NCBI RefSeq assembly: GCF_000954115.1
Contig: NZ_CP010797.1
Span: 4,898,001 to 4,962,000, forward strand
Direction: 5' to 3'
Source of the DNA: Rhodococcus sp. B7740
Lineage (GTDB): Bacteria > Actinomycetota > Actinomycetes > Mycobacteriales > Mycobacteriaceae
Length of the DNA: 64,000 nucleotides
Notes under the pieces: generated by a model
Database searches by the model: none
What the model was told of the DNA's origin: nothing
What the model saw: only the letters and a program-made list of their open reading frames with translations
Part shown: positions 41,136 through 49,777 of the stretch, piece by piece
How positions within the stretch are numbered: the stretch's first letter is position 1
Layout of the letters: each line of letters opens with the position of its first letter
Translations under genes and position numbers: made by a program

Positions 41136-42164
41136 CTAGCTGCGCGGTACCACCGTGTGGGTCGAGAACCGCTCGTTTTGCGACATCGGCAGTTGGGGCG
41201 CGAACCGCTGCTGATAGCTGCGCGGGGAGGTCCCGATTCGGGCGACGAACGCTCGTCGCATCACTTCGCAGCTCGAATACCCGGCTCGACGGGAGGCCTC
41301 GCCGACGGTGTACCCGGTGTGCAGGGCCTCACGAGCCAACTCGAATCTTGTCGACGCGACGAATTCGGCCGGCGAGCTGCCGAGTTCGGACTGGAACAGG
41401 CGGGTGAGCTGACGGGTGCTGAGTGCCGCGAACCGAGCCAGCTCTGCCACGGTGTGGGGTAGCCGGGGGTTGTCCCGGATGTGGTCGGCCACTCGGCGGA
41501 CTGTTCCGGTACGGGGGATCGGGCCCGACAGCGACGACGAGAACTGCGATTGTCCACCGCCTCGCTGCATGTACACCAGCAGTCCCTGCGCCGCAGCCCG
41601 CGCCACTTCGGGGCCGTGGTCGTCCTCGACGAGAGCCAGTGCGAGGTCGATGCCGGCCGCAACGCCCGCCGAGCTGTACAGGCGGCCGTCTCGGACGAAG
41701 ATGGCGTCCGGATCGACCGTGAGGGCGGGGTAGAGGCGTTGCAGGTCGGACGTGAACTTCCAGTGCGTCGTCGCTCGCCGGCCGTCGAGTAGTCCGGCCG
41801 CGGCGAGTACGAACGCCCCTGTGCACACCGATGCCATCCGACGGGTCCGTGCAGCGAGATCGGCTGCGGCTCCGACGAGTTCGGCCGTGACCAGGCGAAT
41901 CGGATCGAATTCACTACCGGCGATGATCACGGTGTCGAATCGTCCGGATTCCGCGACCGGACGAGTGGACACCGTCGTCCCGATCGAGGTGCTGACGTCT
42001 CCGCCGCCGGGTGAGAGGATCACCACCTCGTATTCGACGGCGGGCTGCTGATTCGATTCGACGAAGACCTCGGCGGGTCCGACGAAATCGAGCATCTTCA
42101 CCCCGTCGAACACCAGGAAAGCGATCCGTCGTGAGCCGACGGATCGCGAGAGCGCATCGTCCAT
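41136..42164 (-). CDS. GlxA-family transcriptional regulator (DJ-1/PfpI + AraC HTH)
   Basis: A 342-residue regulator. The N-terminal DJ-1/PfpI domain (about 12-190) has the nucleophile-elbow segment MASVCTGAFVLAAAGLLDG, and the C-terminal AraC-type DNA-binding domain (about 230-325) has the two helix-turn-helix units TVAELARFAALSTRQLTRLF and TVGEASRRAGYSSCEVMRR. GlxA-type regulators sense small metabolites; the ligand is unknown. It is divergent from the VOC protein gene 59 bases away, and lies upstream of the haloperoxidase-type hydrolase; either could be a target. Confidence 0.88.
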   Translation of the reverse strand: MDDALSRSVGSRRIAFLVFDGVKMLDFVGPAEVFVESNQQPAVEYEVVILSPGGGDVSTSIGTTVSTRPVAESGRFDTVIIAGSEFDPIRLVTAELVGAAADLAARTRRMASVCTGAFVLAAAGLLDGRRATTHWKFTSDLQRLYPALTVDPDAIFVRDGRLYSSAGVAAGIDLALALVEDDHGPEVARAAAQGLLVYMQRGGGQSQFSSSLSGPIPRTGTVRRVADHIRDNPRLPHTVAELARFAALSTRQLTRLFQSELGSSPAEFVASTRFELAREALHTGYTVGEASRRAGYSSCEVMRRAFVARIGTSPRSYQQRFAPQLPMSQNERFSTHTVVPRS

Positions 42165-42223
42165 GTACAGAAGCTACCGCCGTGGGGCGCTTAGTTTTCG
42201 GCGTGGCTCGGGTCTGTATCGCT

Positions 42224-42613
42224 ATGACCAACCAAGAACCCAGCACCATCGTGAACATCGGCGTGGCCATGTTCACCGTCGCAGATCAGGACGCAGCTCT
42301 CGACTTCTATTCATGCGTGCTCGGCTTCGAGATTCGCGGCGATCTGCGGTTCGGCCCCGAAAACGAATACCGGTGGGTCGAGGTGGCTCCGCCCGGTTCG
42401 ACGGCGCGGCTCGCCCTGAATCCGCCGATGGGAGGAACGCCCGGCGGCGGATCCATCGGTGTCGAGACAGCCGACGTCGCGGCCGAACACAAGCGTCTGA
42501 GTGCACTCGGCGGAGTCGATCTCGACGACTTCATGGAAGAAGTCGACGGTGTTCCGCCCATGTTCGCGCTGCGTGATCCCGACGGCAATTCGGTGTGGGT
42601 CGTGCAAGCCTGA
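42224..42613 (+). CDS. VOC family protein (glyoxalase/bleomycin-resistance fold)
   Basis: A 129-residue small metalloenzyme-fold protein. It has the paired beta-alpha-beta units of the vicinal-oxygen-chelate family: VAMFTVADQDAALDFYSCVLGF at the start and FALRDPDGNSVWVVQ at the end, where a Glu is often a metal ligand but Ser is found here. Substrate is unknown. ATG 42224 is chosen as the first start giving a full domain. It is divergent from the GlxA-type regulator. Confidence 0.8.
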   Translation: MTNQEPSTIVNIGVAMFTVADQDAALDFYSCVLGFEIRGDLRFGPENEYRWVEVAPPGSTARLALNPPMGGTPGGGSIGVETADVAAEHKRLSALGGVDLDDFMEEVDGVPPMFALRDPDGNSVWVVQA

Positions 42614-42625
42614 CGGTTCGACCGG

Positions 42626-42823
42626 CTATCTCCGGTCGATGAACGTGTACAGCTCGGCGATCGTGCCGTCCTCGATGACGGCGAAGTCCTGGCCGGTGAC
42701 GACGGCTGGGGCGTCGGGTGGCGAGAGTGCCCAGGAGATGCGTGCGACGTCGCCGAGCACGGCGGGTTCGACTGTGACGGAGAAGGACAGGCCGGCAGCG
42801 TCGGTGAGGAGTGCGGTGATCAC
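42626..42823 (-). pseudogene. C-terminal remnant of a SnoaL-like (NTF2-fold) protein
   Basis: About 65 residues that match the second half of a SnoaL-like polyketide cyclase/NTF2-fold protein, including GQDFAVIEDGTIAELYTFID. The first half, normally another 60-70 residues, is absent: the frame is closed by a stop just upstream of 42823. The break coincides with the truncated end of the MarR remnant, so both appear to have been cut by one deletion. Confidence 0.6.
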
Positions 42824-43047
42824 TCACCGAGCGGACGGTCTCGACCACCGACGGCCGCGCCACGGATGCCGTTCCGACCGAGGCGGGTCGGGCGGCGCTG
42901 GGCGCGTCGGCACCGGGTCACGTCGAGCTGGTGCATCGATTGTTCTTCGACGGGTTGGCAACCGAGGAGGTCGACGCTCTCGGATCGATTCTCACTCGTC
43001 TGCGCGACCACGTGCGAACCAACGGGACGCTGCCTCGGCCGCAGTGA
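42820..43047 (+). pseudogene. C-terminal remnant of a MarR-family regulator
   Basis: The plus-strand frame from 42820 to the TGA at 43045-43047 encodes about 75 residues that read as the end of a MarR repressor: STTDGRATDAVPTEAGRAAL (the wing and following helix), then HVELVHRLFFDGL and a final dimerisation helix. The HTH and the N-terminal half are missing and a stop lies just upstream. It has no start codon of its own, so it is a remnant. It faces away from the SnoaL-like remnant. Confidence 0.62.
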
Positions 43048-43075
43048 CACCTTCATCAGGTGGCTACGGGGCGAA

Positions 43076-43498
43076 TCACTCGTGATGGCAGACGGCTTCG
43101 AGGTCGATGCCGTTGAGGTCGCGCACGAAGGATCCGTAGTACGTGGCGTGGTATTCCGGCTGCAGTCCCGGCGGCCGGAGCTCGACTGCTCCTGCCGAGA
43201 CTGCTGCCGCGTGGAAGGCGTCGACGGTGGCGCGATCGGGGGCGCTGAACGCGAGATGGGTATGGGGTCCGATAGCCGATCCCGGTGCGTCGACGATCCA
43301 GAAGAAGGGCTTCACGTTCGCCCAGCCGAACGCGATCATGGCGAGCTGATTGGCCTCGGGGGTGTGCGGTACCCGCATGATTTCGCTGATCCCCAGCGGT
43401 GCGAGTGCAGCACCGTAGAACTCGGCGCTGGCGGCGAGATCGGTGACGCCGATGTTGAGGTGGTCGATTTGGGAGCCGGTGCGGTCGATGTTCGTCAT
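43076..43498 (-). CDS. VOC family protein
   Basis: A 140-residue vicinal-oxygen-chelate fold protein with IDHLNIGVTDLAASAEFYGA at the start (metal-ligand His), THLAFSAPDRATVDAFHAAA in the middle and VRDLNGIDLEAVCHH at the end (metal-ligand Glu). The pattern resembles glyoxalase/dioxygenase-like proteins of unknown substrate. I begin at ATG 43498; the longer frame upstream has no family similarity. Confidence 0.82.
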   Translation of the reverse strand: MTNIDRTGSQIDHLNIGVTDLAASAEFYGAALAPLGISEIMRVPHTPEANQLAMIAFGWANVKPFFWIVDAPGSAIGPHTHLAFSAPDRATVDAFHAAAVSAGAVELRPPGLQPEYHATYYGSFVRDLNGIDLEAVCHHE

Positions 43499-43619
43499 GC
43501 GCTCGAGTGTGGCCGAGGTCGCGGACGACTTCGGTCCTGAATCGAATGACAACGTCGTGTTCACTTTCCCGTTCGACCGATGACGGGCACAGTTCGCTCG
43601 GGCGCGAGAGCCTCGAAGG

Positions 43620-45239
43620 ATGGTGAGACGGGGTAACGAGATACGGTTCGGGCAGGACATCTCTCTGCGTGCCGGGGCCACGCGTCGACAGTTCCTGACA
43701 TGGAGTGCGCTGGTGGGGGCGCTGGCGTTCACTCCCGAACTCGCGGGAACCACGGCGACGGCAGGTGCGCAGTCCGTGGTGACCCCGGACTACCCGTTCC
43801 GCCTCGGCGTGGCATCCGGCGACCCACTGCCCGATTCGGTGGTGCTGTGGACCAGACTCGCCACCGATCCCTTCGCGCCACGTGGTGGAATGACTCCCGG
43901 CGTGGTGCCGGTGCGGTGGCAGATCTCGGCGGACGAGCGATTCGCGAGCATCACCCGCGAAGGTATCGAGCTGGCCACCGAGTTCGACGGCTGGTCGATT
44001 CACGTCGACGTCCGAGGTCTCGAGCCAGCTCGCGAGTACTTCTATCGCTTCCTCGTCGGGCCGCATGCCAGCCCGGTGGGCCGCACCAAAACTGCACCGG
44101 CACTGGGTCAACCGTTGAGCAAGCTCGACTTCGCGTGGGCGTCGTGCCAGAAGTGGGAGGACGGCTACTTCGGCGCGTACCAGGACTTGGCCGCGTCGAA
44201 TCTCGATGTGGTGTTCTTTCTGGGCGACTACATCTACGAGTACGCGATCAAGGACGAGGGTGCCAGGCAGGGCGAGCCGCGCACCGAATCCGCTGCCCGA
44301 GAAACCATGGGGCTCAGCGACTATCGCGACCGATATGCGCTGTACAAGGCGGACGAGAATCTTGCTGCGGCCCACGCGTCGGCACCGTTCGTCTCGACGT
44401 TCGACGATCACGAGGTGGACAACAACTGGGCCTCGCAGATCAGCCAGGACGACGACGATCCGCGAGAGTTCCTGTTGCGCAGAGCCGATGCGTTCAAGGC
44501 GTGGTGGGAGAACACTCCGGTTCGGGCGAATCTGAAGCCCGTCGGACCGGACATGACGGTCTATCGCCGGTTCTCGTTCGGAGATCTGGTGGACTTCTCG
44601 GTACTGGACACGCGGCAGTACCGCAGCGATCAGGCGCACGGCGACGGCGAGCATGCGCAGGACGCCGAGACGGCAGATCCGTCGCGCACGATCACCGGTG
44701 CAGCGCAGGAGAAGTGGATACTGGACGGTTTCGGATCACCGTCGAGGTGGAACTTCCTGGCGCACCAGACGGTCATCTCGGACCTGGCCCGTGGGCTCGG
44801 CAGCGATCGCAAGGTCGGGATGGACCCGTGGAGCGGATACGAGGCATCGCGGCACCGAATTCTGGACGGGGCCAGGGATCGCGGCACGAAGAACGTCGCG
44901 TCGATCGTCGGCGACATTCATCGCACGATCGTCTCCGAACTGCGCCGCGACTACCAGGATCAGGCGTCGCCGATCCAAGGTGTGGAGATCGCGACCACCT
45001 CGATCGCGTCGGGTAAGGACGGTGCCGATGTCGACTCGGCCGGTGCGGCCATCGCCGAAGGTTCTCCGCATGTCAAGTACGGAAATGCTCGGCGCGGCTA
45101 TCTCCGTGGCACGCTGACGAACACCGAATGGCGTTCGGAGGTCAGGGTTCTCGATCGCGTCTCCACACCGGGGGCATCGGTACGAACCGCAGCGACGGTC
45201 ACCGTCCCCGAAGGCCGCCCCGAGATTCAGCTGGGCTGA
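43620..45239 (+). CDS. phoD: PhoD-type alkaline phosphatase, Tat-exported
   Basis: A 539-residue secreted phosphodiesterase/phosphatase of the PhoD family. The N terminus carries a twin-arginine signal (TRRQFLTWSALVGALAF, about residues 21-37). The N-terminal domain follows (YPFRLGVASGDPLPDSVVLWTR), then the metallophosphatase core: FLGDYIYEY, FDDHEVDNNW, VLDTRQYR and VGDIHRTIVSEL, the set of metal ligands expected for Fe/Ca PhoD. The start at ATG 43620 is not certain, because the purine-rich site GAAGG is very close; a GTG follows directly. It should scavenge phosphate outside the membrane. Confidence 0.88.
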   Translation: MVRRGNEIRFGQDISLRAGATRRQFLTWSALVGALAFTPELAGTTATAGAQSVVTPDYPFRLGVASGDPLPDSVVLWTRLATDPFAPRGGMTPGVVPVRWQISADERFASITREGIELATEFDGWSIHVDVRGLEPAREYFYRFLVGPHASPVGRTKTAPALGQPLSKLDFAWASCQKWEDGYFGAYQDLAASNLDVVFFLGDYIYEYAIKDEGARQGEPRTESAARETMGLSDYRDRYALYKADENLAAAHASAPFVSTFDDHEVDNNWASQISQDDDDPREFLLRRADAFKAWWENTPVRANLKPVGPDMTVYRRFSFGDLVDFSVLDTRQYRSDQAHGDGEHAQDAETADPSRTITGAAQEKWILDGFGSPSRWNFLAHQTVISDLARGLGSDRKVGMDPWSGYEASRHRILDGARDRGTKNVASIVGDIHRTIVSELRRDYQDQASPIQGVEIATTSIASGKDGADVDSAGAAIAEGSPHVKYGNARRGYLRGTLTNTEWRSEVRVLDRVSTPGASVRTAATVTVPEGRPEIQLG

Positions 45240-45245
45240 CGCCGG

Positions 45246-45587
45246 TCATTGACGGATCGCGAACATCGGCATCGCCAGACCGAGCAGCATCACGGTGAAC
45301 AGCAACCATGCGGCGCCCTGCCAGATCGGCCACGTGCCACCGGCACGGTAGGACCTGTATCCCAACGTCAGAGCTCCGATGCCGCCGAGGAAGCACACTG
45401 CGGGCACCGACGCGGCCAACACGGGATTCGTGCGGTCGACGACCAGGAACAGTGCGGTCAGTGCCGCAGCCACCGCCACCACGACCGCACAGTATCCGGC
45501 CGCTCTGCGAAAGACGACGGGGTCGTTCCAGCGCTTTTCGACGTCGCGGTCGGCGATGGTGCGTTCGGTCGGATCGTTGGCGGGCAT
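45246..45587 (-). CDS. Hypothetical membrane protein
   Basis: A 113-residue protein of unknown function with about three membrane segments (AAGYCAVVVAVAAALTALFL, AASVPAVCFLGGIGALTLGY, and AAWLLFTVMLLGLAMPMF). The N-terminal 25 residues are polar. It lies convergent to phoD and downstream of the GMC oxidoreductase with 47 bases between their ends; no family recognised. Confidence 0.7.
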   Translation of the reverse strand: MPANDPTERTIADRDVEKRWNDPVVFRRAAGYCAVVVAVAAALTALFLVVDRTNPVLAASVPAVCFLGGIGALTLGYRSYRAGGTWPIWQGAAWLLFTVMLLGLAMPMFAIRQ

Positions 45588-45634
45588 ACCTGTGGGTTAC
45601 CCGCTGCGCGCGGGTCTACCCACAGGTCTGCCGG

Positions 45635-47275
45635 TCAGCGACCGTCGGCGATGATCTGTGCGACGTTGCGTTCGGCGAGTGCGGTGATGGTCAGCGACGG
45701 GTTCGCGGCTCCGGTGCTGCCCGGGATCAACGCACCGTCGACGACGTAGAGCCCGGGGTGACCCTTCACCCGGCCGTAGCCGTCGGTGACGTCGCCCAGT
45801 ACCGCGCCGCCGAGGGGGTGGGCGGTGAAGGTGTCGTCGACGTCGCGGGTGAACGGTTCGGCCGCGACGATGGTTCCGCCGGCCTGGGCCATCCGATTCT
45901 GAACTGCGCGTAGGGCTTCGACGGTGTCCCGGCTGCCGCCCTTCGGCCAATTCAGCGTCAATCGGTCTGTGGCGGAATCGAATCCGAAGTTTCCGCGCAG
46001 TGGGTCGATGGTCATGCCGAGTGAGCCGATGAATCCGAGGTTCACGGGAACGCCTGGCACGTACCAGTTTTCGACGGTCAGTGGCAGTGAGGAGTCGTCG
46101 ACGATGCGGGAGGCGCAGGGCGCACCTTGCGGTCCGGCGGACATCGGCCCCAGCGACCGTGTCATCGACGCGTCGCCGTTGGTGCCCCAGCCGGTGCCGA
46201 CGAATTCGTTGAGGTTCGGCAGTGCGCCGGTGGTGCGGGCGCGCATCAGCAGTTCGGTGGTGCCGATGGATCCGGCTCCGAGGACGAGCGTGTCGCAGGT
46301 GACGGTGCGTGTCTCGACGATGTTGCCGAACGGGTCGAGGCGTTCGATCTCGACGCGGTAGCGGTCGCCGGATTCGGTGCCGATCGCTGCGACGCGGTGG
46401 CTGTGGCACACCGTCGCGCGGCCGGTGGCCTCGGCCTGGGGGATGTAGTTCTGCGTCAGGTCGTGCTTGGCGCCGTTGGAGTTGCCGAAGGTGCTCGCGC
46501 CGACGGTCGCGGACGGTCGCGAGCGTCCGGCGAGCTCGTCGCGGACGACGTTCCAGTTCCAGTTGCCGTCCACTGCCTGTGGGGTGAACCCGGCCCGCCG
46601 GGCGTGGTCGTCCCAGGTGCGCGAGTGCGAGAAGTTCGGGCTGTTGTAGACGTCCTCGGGCATCGGCGACGGCCGGAGCATCGAGCGCGCCTTCGGGTAC
46701 CAGGTGGCCGCCATCTCGTCGTAGTTCAGGCGTCCGCCGAAGGAGGCGTCGAAGAACTTCTTGTCGGGGGCGATGGTGACGCCGGTGTAGACGATCGAGC
46801 CACCGCCGACGGCAGCGCCGCGCCAGACCGAGAGGTTTTCGTACCGGGTGGTGTCGAGTACGCCGCCGAACAGGTCGACCGGTCCGACGGGCATTCCGGT
46901 GATGTTGGTGAACGAGGTCTGCTGCCACAGTCCGCGTCCGTCGGCGGTCATGTCGGCGGTGAAGATCTCGCGCCACGGGTCACGTGGCCAGCGCAGTCCA
47001 CGTTCGAGGACGGTGACCTGGGTGCCGGCCTGTGCCATACGAAGGGCGGCAGCGCTGGCACCGAATCCGGAGCCGATGACGAGGACGGGAGAGTGGTCCG
47101 GTGGGCGCGGGGGATCGGCGAACAGCTCGGGGACCAGTGATCGGATTCGTTCGGCGCCGATGGGGAGTGCGCCTGCTGTGGAAGAACCCGGTGCCCCGGC
47201 GGAGCCCAGGACCGGAGCGGCGGCAGCGCCGAGCATTCCGGCAGCGGCCAAACGCAGCAGTTGCCTTCGATTCAC
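45635..47275 (-). CDS. GMC oxidoreductase, class I cholesterol oxidase-like, Tat-exported
   Basis: A 546-residue FAD enzyme resembling the secreted class I cholesterol oxidases of Rhodococcus and Streptomyces, which oxidise 3-beta-hydroxysteroids to the 3-keto-4-ene. A twin-arginine signal (NRRQLLRLAAAGMLGAAAAP) opens the protein, then the FAD site VIGSGFGASAAALRMAQAG, the GVGGGS-like AAVGGGSIVY, and the C-terminal catalytic region with AHPLGG and the flavin-contact NPSLTITALAERN. GTG 47275 is chosen because AGGGGGAAG lies at proper spacing; the frame opens further to 47398. Substrate may be cholesterol or another sterol; not provable from sequence. Confidence 0.8.
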   Translation of the reverse strand: MNRRQLLRLAAAGMLGAAAAPVLGSAGAPGSSTAGALPIGAERIRSLVPELFADPPRPPDHSPVLVIGSGFGASAAALRMAQAGTQVTVLERGLRWPRDPWREIFTADMTADGRGLWQQTSFTNITGMPVGPVDLFGGVLDTTRYENLSVWRGAAVGGGSIVYTGVTIAPDKKFFDASFGGRLNYDEMAATWYPKARSMLRPSPMPEDVYNSPNFSHSRTWDDHARRAGFTPQAVDGNWNWNVVRDELAGRSRPSATVGASTFGNSNGAKHDLTQNYIPQAEATGRATVCHSHRVAAIGTESGDRYRVEIERLDPFGNIVETRTVTCDTLVLGAGSIGTTELLMRARTTGALPNLNEFVGTGWGTNGDASMTRSLGPMSAGPQGAPCASRIVDDSSLPLTVENWYVPGVPVNLGFIGSLGMTIDPLRGNFGFDSATDRLTLNWPKGGSRDTVEALRAVQNRMAQAGGTIVAAEPFTRDVDDTFTAHPLGGAVLGDVTDGYGRVKGHPGLYVVDGALIPGSTGAANPSLTITALAERNVAQIIADGR

Positions 47276-47407
47276 GGAAAACTTCCCCCTAGTACGTGCG
47301 GACAGCGCTCTCGATTGTGTCGTGTTTGCTGTAAGAAAGCGAACACTTCGGTCGGATATAGGGACGGCTCCCAGCTCGGCCTCAGGTTTGCCTGTCACAC
47401 TCCGCTC

Positions 47408-48346
47408 ATGGTTTCGGCATCGGTGGCTCTGTTACTGCTCTTGGCAGCGGTAGTGGGCATCGCAGCGCACCTTGCCGACGCCCGTGGGCAGGCGATGCTC
47501 GTCTTCGGTGCTTTGGCACATGTCCTCATGCTCGCCGCGGTGCCGGGCACTGTTCTCGCGGCCGTGGCGTTCGGTTGGTGGGGGCTGGCGGCGGGCGCGG
47601 TTGTATCGGTGGGCGCCGCCGCCACACAGATTCCTCTGCACAGGCACCGCTCCCGGACGGCGGCCGAGTCGGAGCTGACGGTGTTGCATGCCAACATCTG
47701 GTTGGGTCAGGCCGATCCCGACGCGTTGGTCGCGCTGGTCGAGCGGCACCGACCCGACGTGCTCACTCTCGTCGAACTGACGCCGGAGGCCGACGCCCGC
47801 CTCCGCCCGGTGCTGTCCGGCTCGTTGCCGTACGCGCACGTCAGCGCTGCTCCCGGCGGCGAGGGCACCGGAATCTACAGTCGCTTCCCGCTCGTCGACG
47901 AGCAGCGTCACGACGGTTTCGTGACAGAACTGCTCTCCGCGCGGGTGGAGATGCCGGGCCGGCCGCTGGTGTTCGCAGTCCATCCGGTGCCGCCGTGGCC
48001 GCGGGAGCCGTCCGAATGGGTACGTGAGCTGGGGCTGTTGCGCCAGCTGCTGGCCAAGATCCCCGTCGACGACGGTCCGGTGGTGGTGGCGGGCGACTTC
48101 AACGCGACGCAGGACCATCGGCGGTACCGAGATCTCCAGGACGGCCGGTTCGTCGATGCGGCGGTGGCCACAGGGGCGGGCATGCTCAGGACGTACCCGG
48201 CGCACACGTGGTATCCGCCGGTGATCGCCATCGACCACGTTCTGGTGGCAGATCTGGCCGTTGGATCGGTGGAAGCCGTGACGATTCCCGGCTCCGACCA
48301 CCGCGGCATCCTGGCTCGGCTGGCCTTCGGTCCCGGTCAGCGCTGA
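47408..48346 (+). CDS. Membrane endonuclease/exonuclease/phosphatase family protein
   Basis: A 312-residue protein: about three N-terminal membrane segments (residues 3-75) followed by an EEP-fold catalytic domain facing outward (about 95-305). Motifs include LHANIWLGQ, LVELTPE (metal-ligand Glu), VVAGDFNATQDHRRY (Asp and Asn) and a final GSDHRGI (catalytic Asp-His). Members are found in many actinobacteria; substrate may be a phosphodiester or phospholipid. Its TGA directly abuts the convergent VOC gene. Confidence 0.8.
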   Translation: MVSASVALLLLLAAVVGIAAHLADARGQAMLVFGALAHVLMLAAVPGTVLAAVAFGWWGLAAGAVVSVGAAATQIPLHRHRSRTAAESELTVLHANIWLGQADPDALVALVERHRPDVLTLVELTPEADARLRPVLSGSLPYAHVSAAPGGEGTGIYSRFPLVDEQRHDGFVTELLSARVEMPGRPLVFAVHPVPPWPREPSEWVRELGLLRQLLAKIPVDDGPVVVAGDFNATQDHRRYRDLQDGRFVDAAVATGAGMLRTYPAHTWYPPVIAIDHVLVADLAVGSVEAVTIPGSDHRGILARLAFGPGQR

Positions 48347-48721
48347 TCAGGACTGTGCGGGCAGTTGCTGCACCGACCACTTGTTGCCGTCGGGGTCGGC
48401 GAAGTACACGAACGTGCCCCAGCCCTCGTCCTTCGGCGGGTCGATGCTCAGGCCGGCTGAGGTGAGGTGCTCGTAGGCCTGCTGGACGTTGTCGACAACC
48501 ATCAGGATTCCGGCGCCCTTGCCCGGCTCGGCGTCGGTGATGTTCTCGCCGATCGCGATGGAGCACGCCGAGCCCGGGGGAGTGAGCTGGACGTATCGGA
48601 TGCCGTCCCAGGGGCGGGCATCGTGGTCGGCGTCGAAACCGATCGATACGTAGAAGTCCTTGGCGCGGTCCACGTCGGTGACTGCGAGGGTGACGAGTTC
48701 GAGCTTCATGGTGAGGTTCAT
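48347..48721 (-). CDS. VOC family protein
   Basis: A 124-residue glyoxalase-fold protein: LELVTLAVTDVDRAKDFYVS at the N terminus and FVYFADPDGNKWSVQQLP at the end, with no clear metal-ligand Glu at the last position. It fits single-domain VOC proteins of unknown substrate. The start is either ATG 48721 or ATG 48709; neither has an obvious ribosome site. The stop adjoins that of the EEP gene. Confidence 0.8.
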   Translation of the reverse strand: MNLTMKLELVTLAVTDVDRAKDFYVSIGFDADHDARPWDGIRYVQLTPPGSACSIAIGENITDAEPGKGAGILMVVDNVQQAYEHLTSAGLSIDPPKDEGWGTFVYFADPDGNKWSVQQLPAQS

Positions 48722-48784
48722 GACGCAATGATGAGCGCCATTGCGGACACATTCGGTCCGCGTCGAACGAACAGTTCGAGAAAT

Positions 48785-49777
48785 ATGCCCGACGCCTCGT
48801 CGGTTGAGATATCCGTGTTCTTCTCATTGCTCGACAGGTCCCGCACGCGATCCGGTTTCGACGACGCCTCGGCGCTGCGCCATACCGTCGAACGAGCGGT
48901 ACATGCGGAGAAGATCGGGTTGCATCGGTTCTGGGTGGCCGAGCATCACGGCGTTCCCGGGATCGCGTCGGGTGCGCCGGCGGTGCTGGCTGCGGCGGTG
49001 GCGTCGCGCACCTCGCGCATCCGCGTCGGATCCGGCGGAGTGATGCTGCCCAACCATCAGCCGCTGGTCGTGGCCGAGCAATTTCTGATGTTGGAGTCTC
49101 TGTTTCCCGACCGGATCGACCTCGGTGTCGGTCGCTCCCTCGGTTTCACCGAACCGGTTCGGGCAGCATTGCGCAGTGAGCGGATGGACACGTTCGAGGC
49201 CGACGTCGCCGAATTGCGTTCCTATCTGGACGGTTCGGGTTCGGTGACGGCCCGGCCCGCTGTCCCGTCTCCACCGGTGTTCGTACTCGCGACGGGAGCC
49301 GGTCTCGAGGTTGCCGCTCGCGCCGGGCTTCCGGTCGTCGTCGGCGGACCGATAGTGCATCAGGACGATCCATTGGCGCTCTACCGCAAGCATTTTCGTC
49401 CCTCGCCGTCGAATCCCTCACCGTACGTGATCGTTTCGTTGGACGTGACCATCGCAGCGGACACCGCCGATGCCCGCAGGCTCGCCGTCCCGGAGGCGTG
49501 GGCGATGGCCAGATCCAGACGTGAGGGTGAGTTCCCGGCTCTGCAACCGGCGTCGGGGATCGATGAATCACAGTGGACGCCGCAGACGCGGAACCGAATC
49601 GAGGCGTCGTTGGCGTCGAGCATCCTCGGCACGGCAGGGCAGGTCCGTCCGCGGCTGGAGGAGGTGGTCGAGCGCACCCGCGCGAACGAGATCATGGCGT
49701 CGACGTCGACGTACGATCGCGCCGAATTGTTCGACGCCGATGCCGCGTTCGCTCAGCTCGCAGGGGTGGCGGGTTGA
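48785..49777 (+). CDS. LLM class flavin-dependent oxidoreductase (MsnO8-like)
   Basis: A 330-residue luciferase-like monooxygenase subunit. Hallmarks are HRFWVAEHHGVPGIASGAPAV, then RIRVGSGGVMLPNHQPLVVA and RIDLGVGRSLG, characteristic of the MsnO8 subgroup, which uses reduced FMN or F420-type flavins. Substrate is not known. Start is set at ATG 48785; ATGs 54-57 bases earlier are possible. It is divergent from the VOC gene, and its last 25 bases overlap the convergent LysR gene. Confidence 0.82.
   Translation: MPDASSVEISVFFSLLDRSRTRSGFDDASALRHTVERAVHAEKIGLHRFWVAEHHGVPGIASGAPAVLAAAVASRTSRIRVGSGGVMLPNHQPLVVAEQFLMLESLFPDRIDLGVGRSLGFTEPVRAALRSERMDTFEADVAELRSYLDGSGSVTARPAVPSPPVFVLATGAGLEVAARAGLPVVVGGPIVHQDDPLALYRKHFRPSPSNPSPYVIVSLDVTIAADTADARRLAVPEAWAMARSRREGEFPALQPASGIDESQWTPQTRNRIEASLASSILGTAGQVRPRLEEVVERTRANEIMASTSTYDRAELFDADAAFAQLAGVAG

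Noticed and set aside
42866..43540. A 224-codon plus-strand frame overlapping the MarR remnant and VOC gene
   Set aside because: It is antisense to the VOC protein, and the MarR similarity lies in a different frame.
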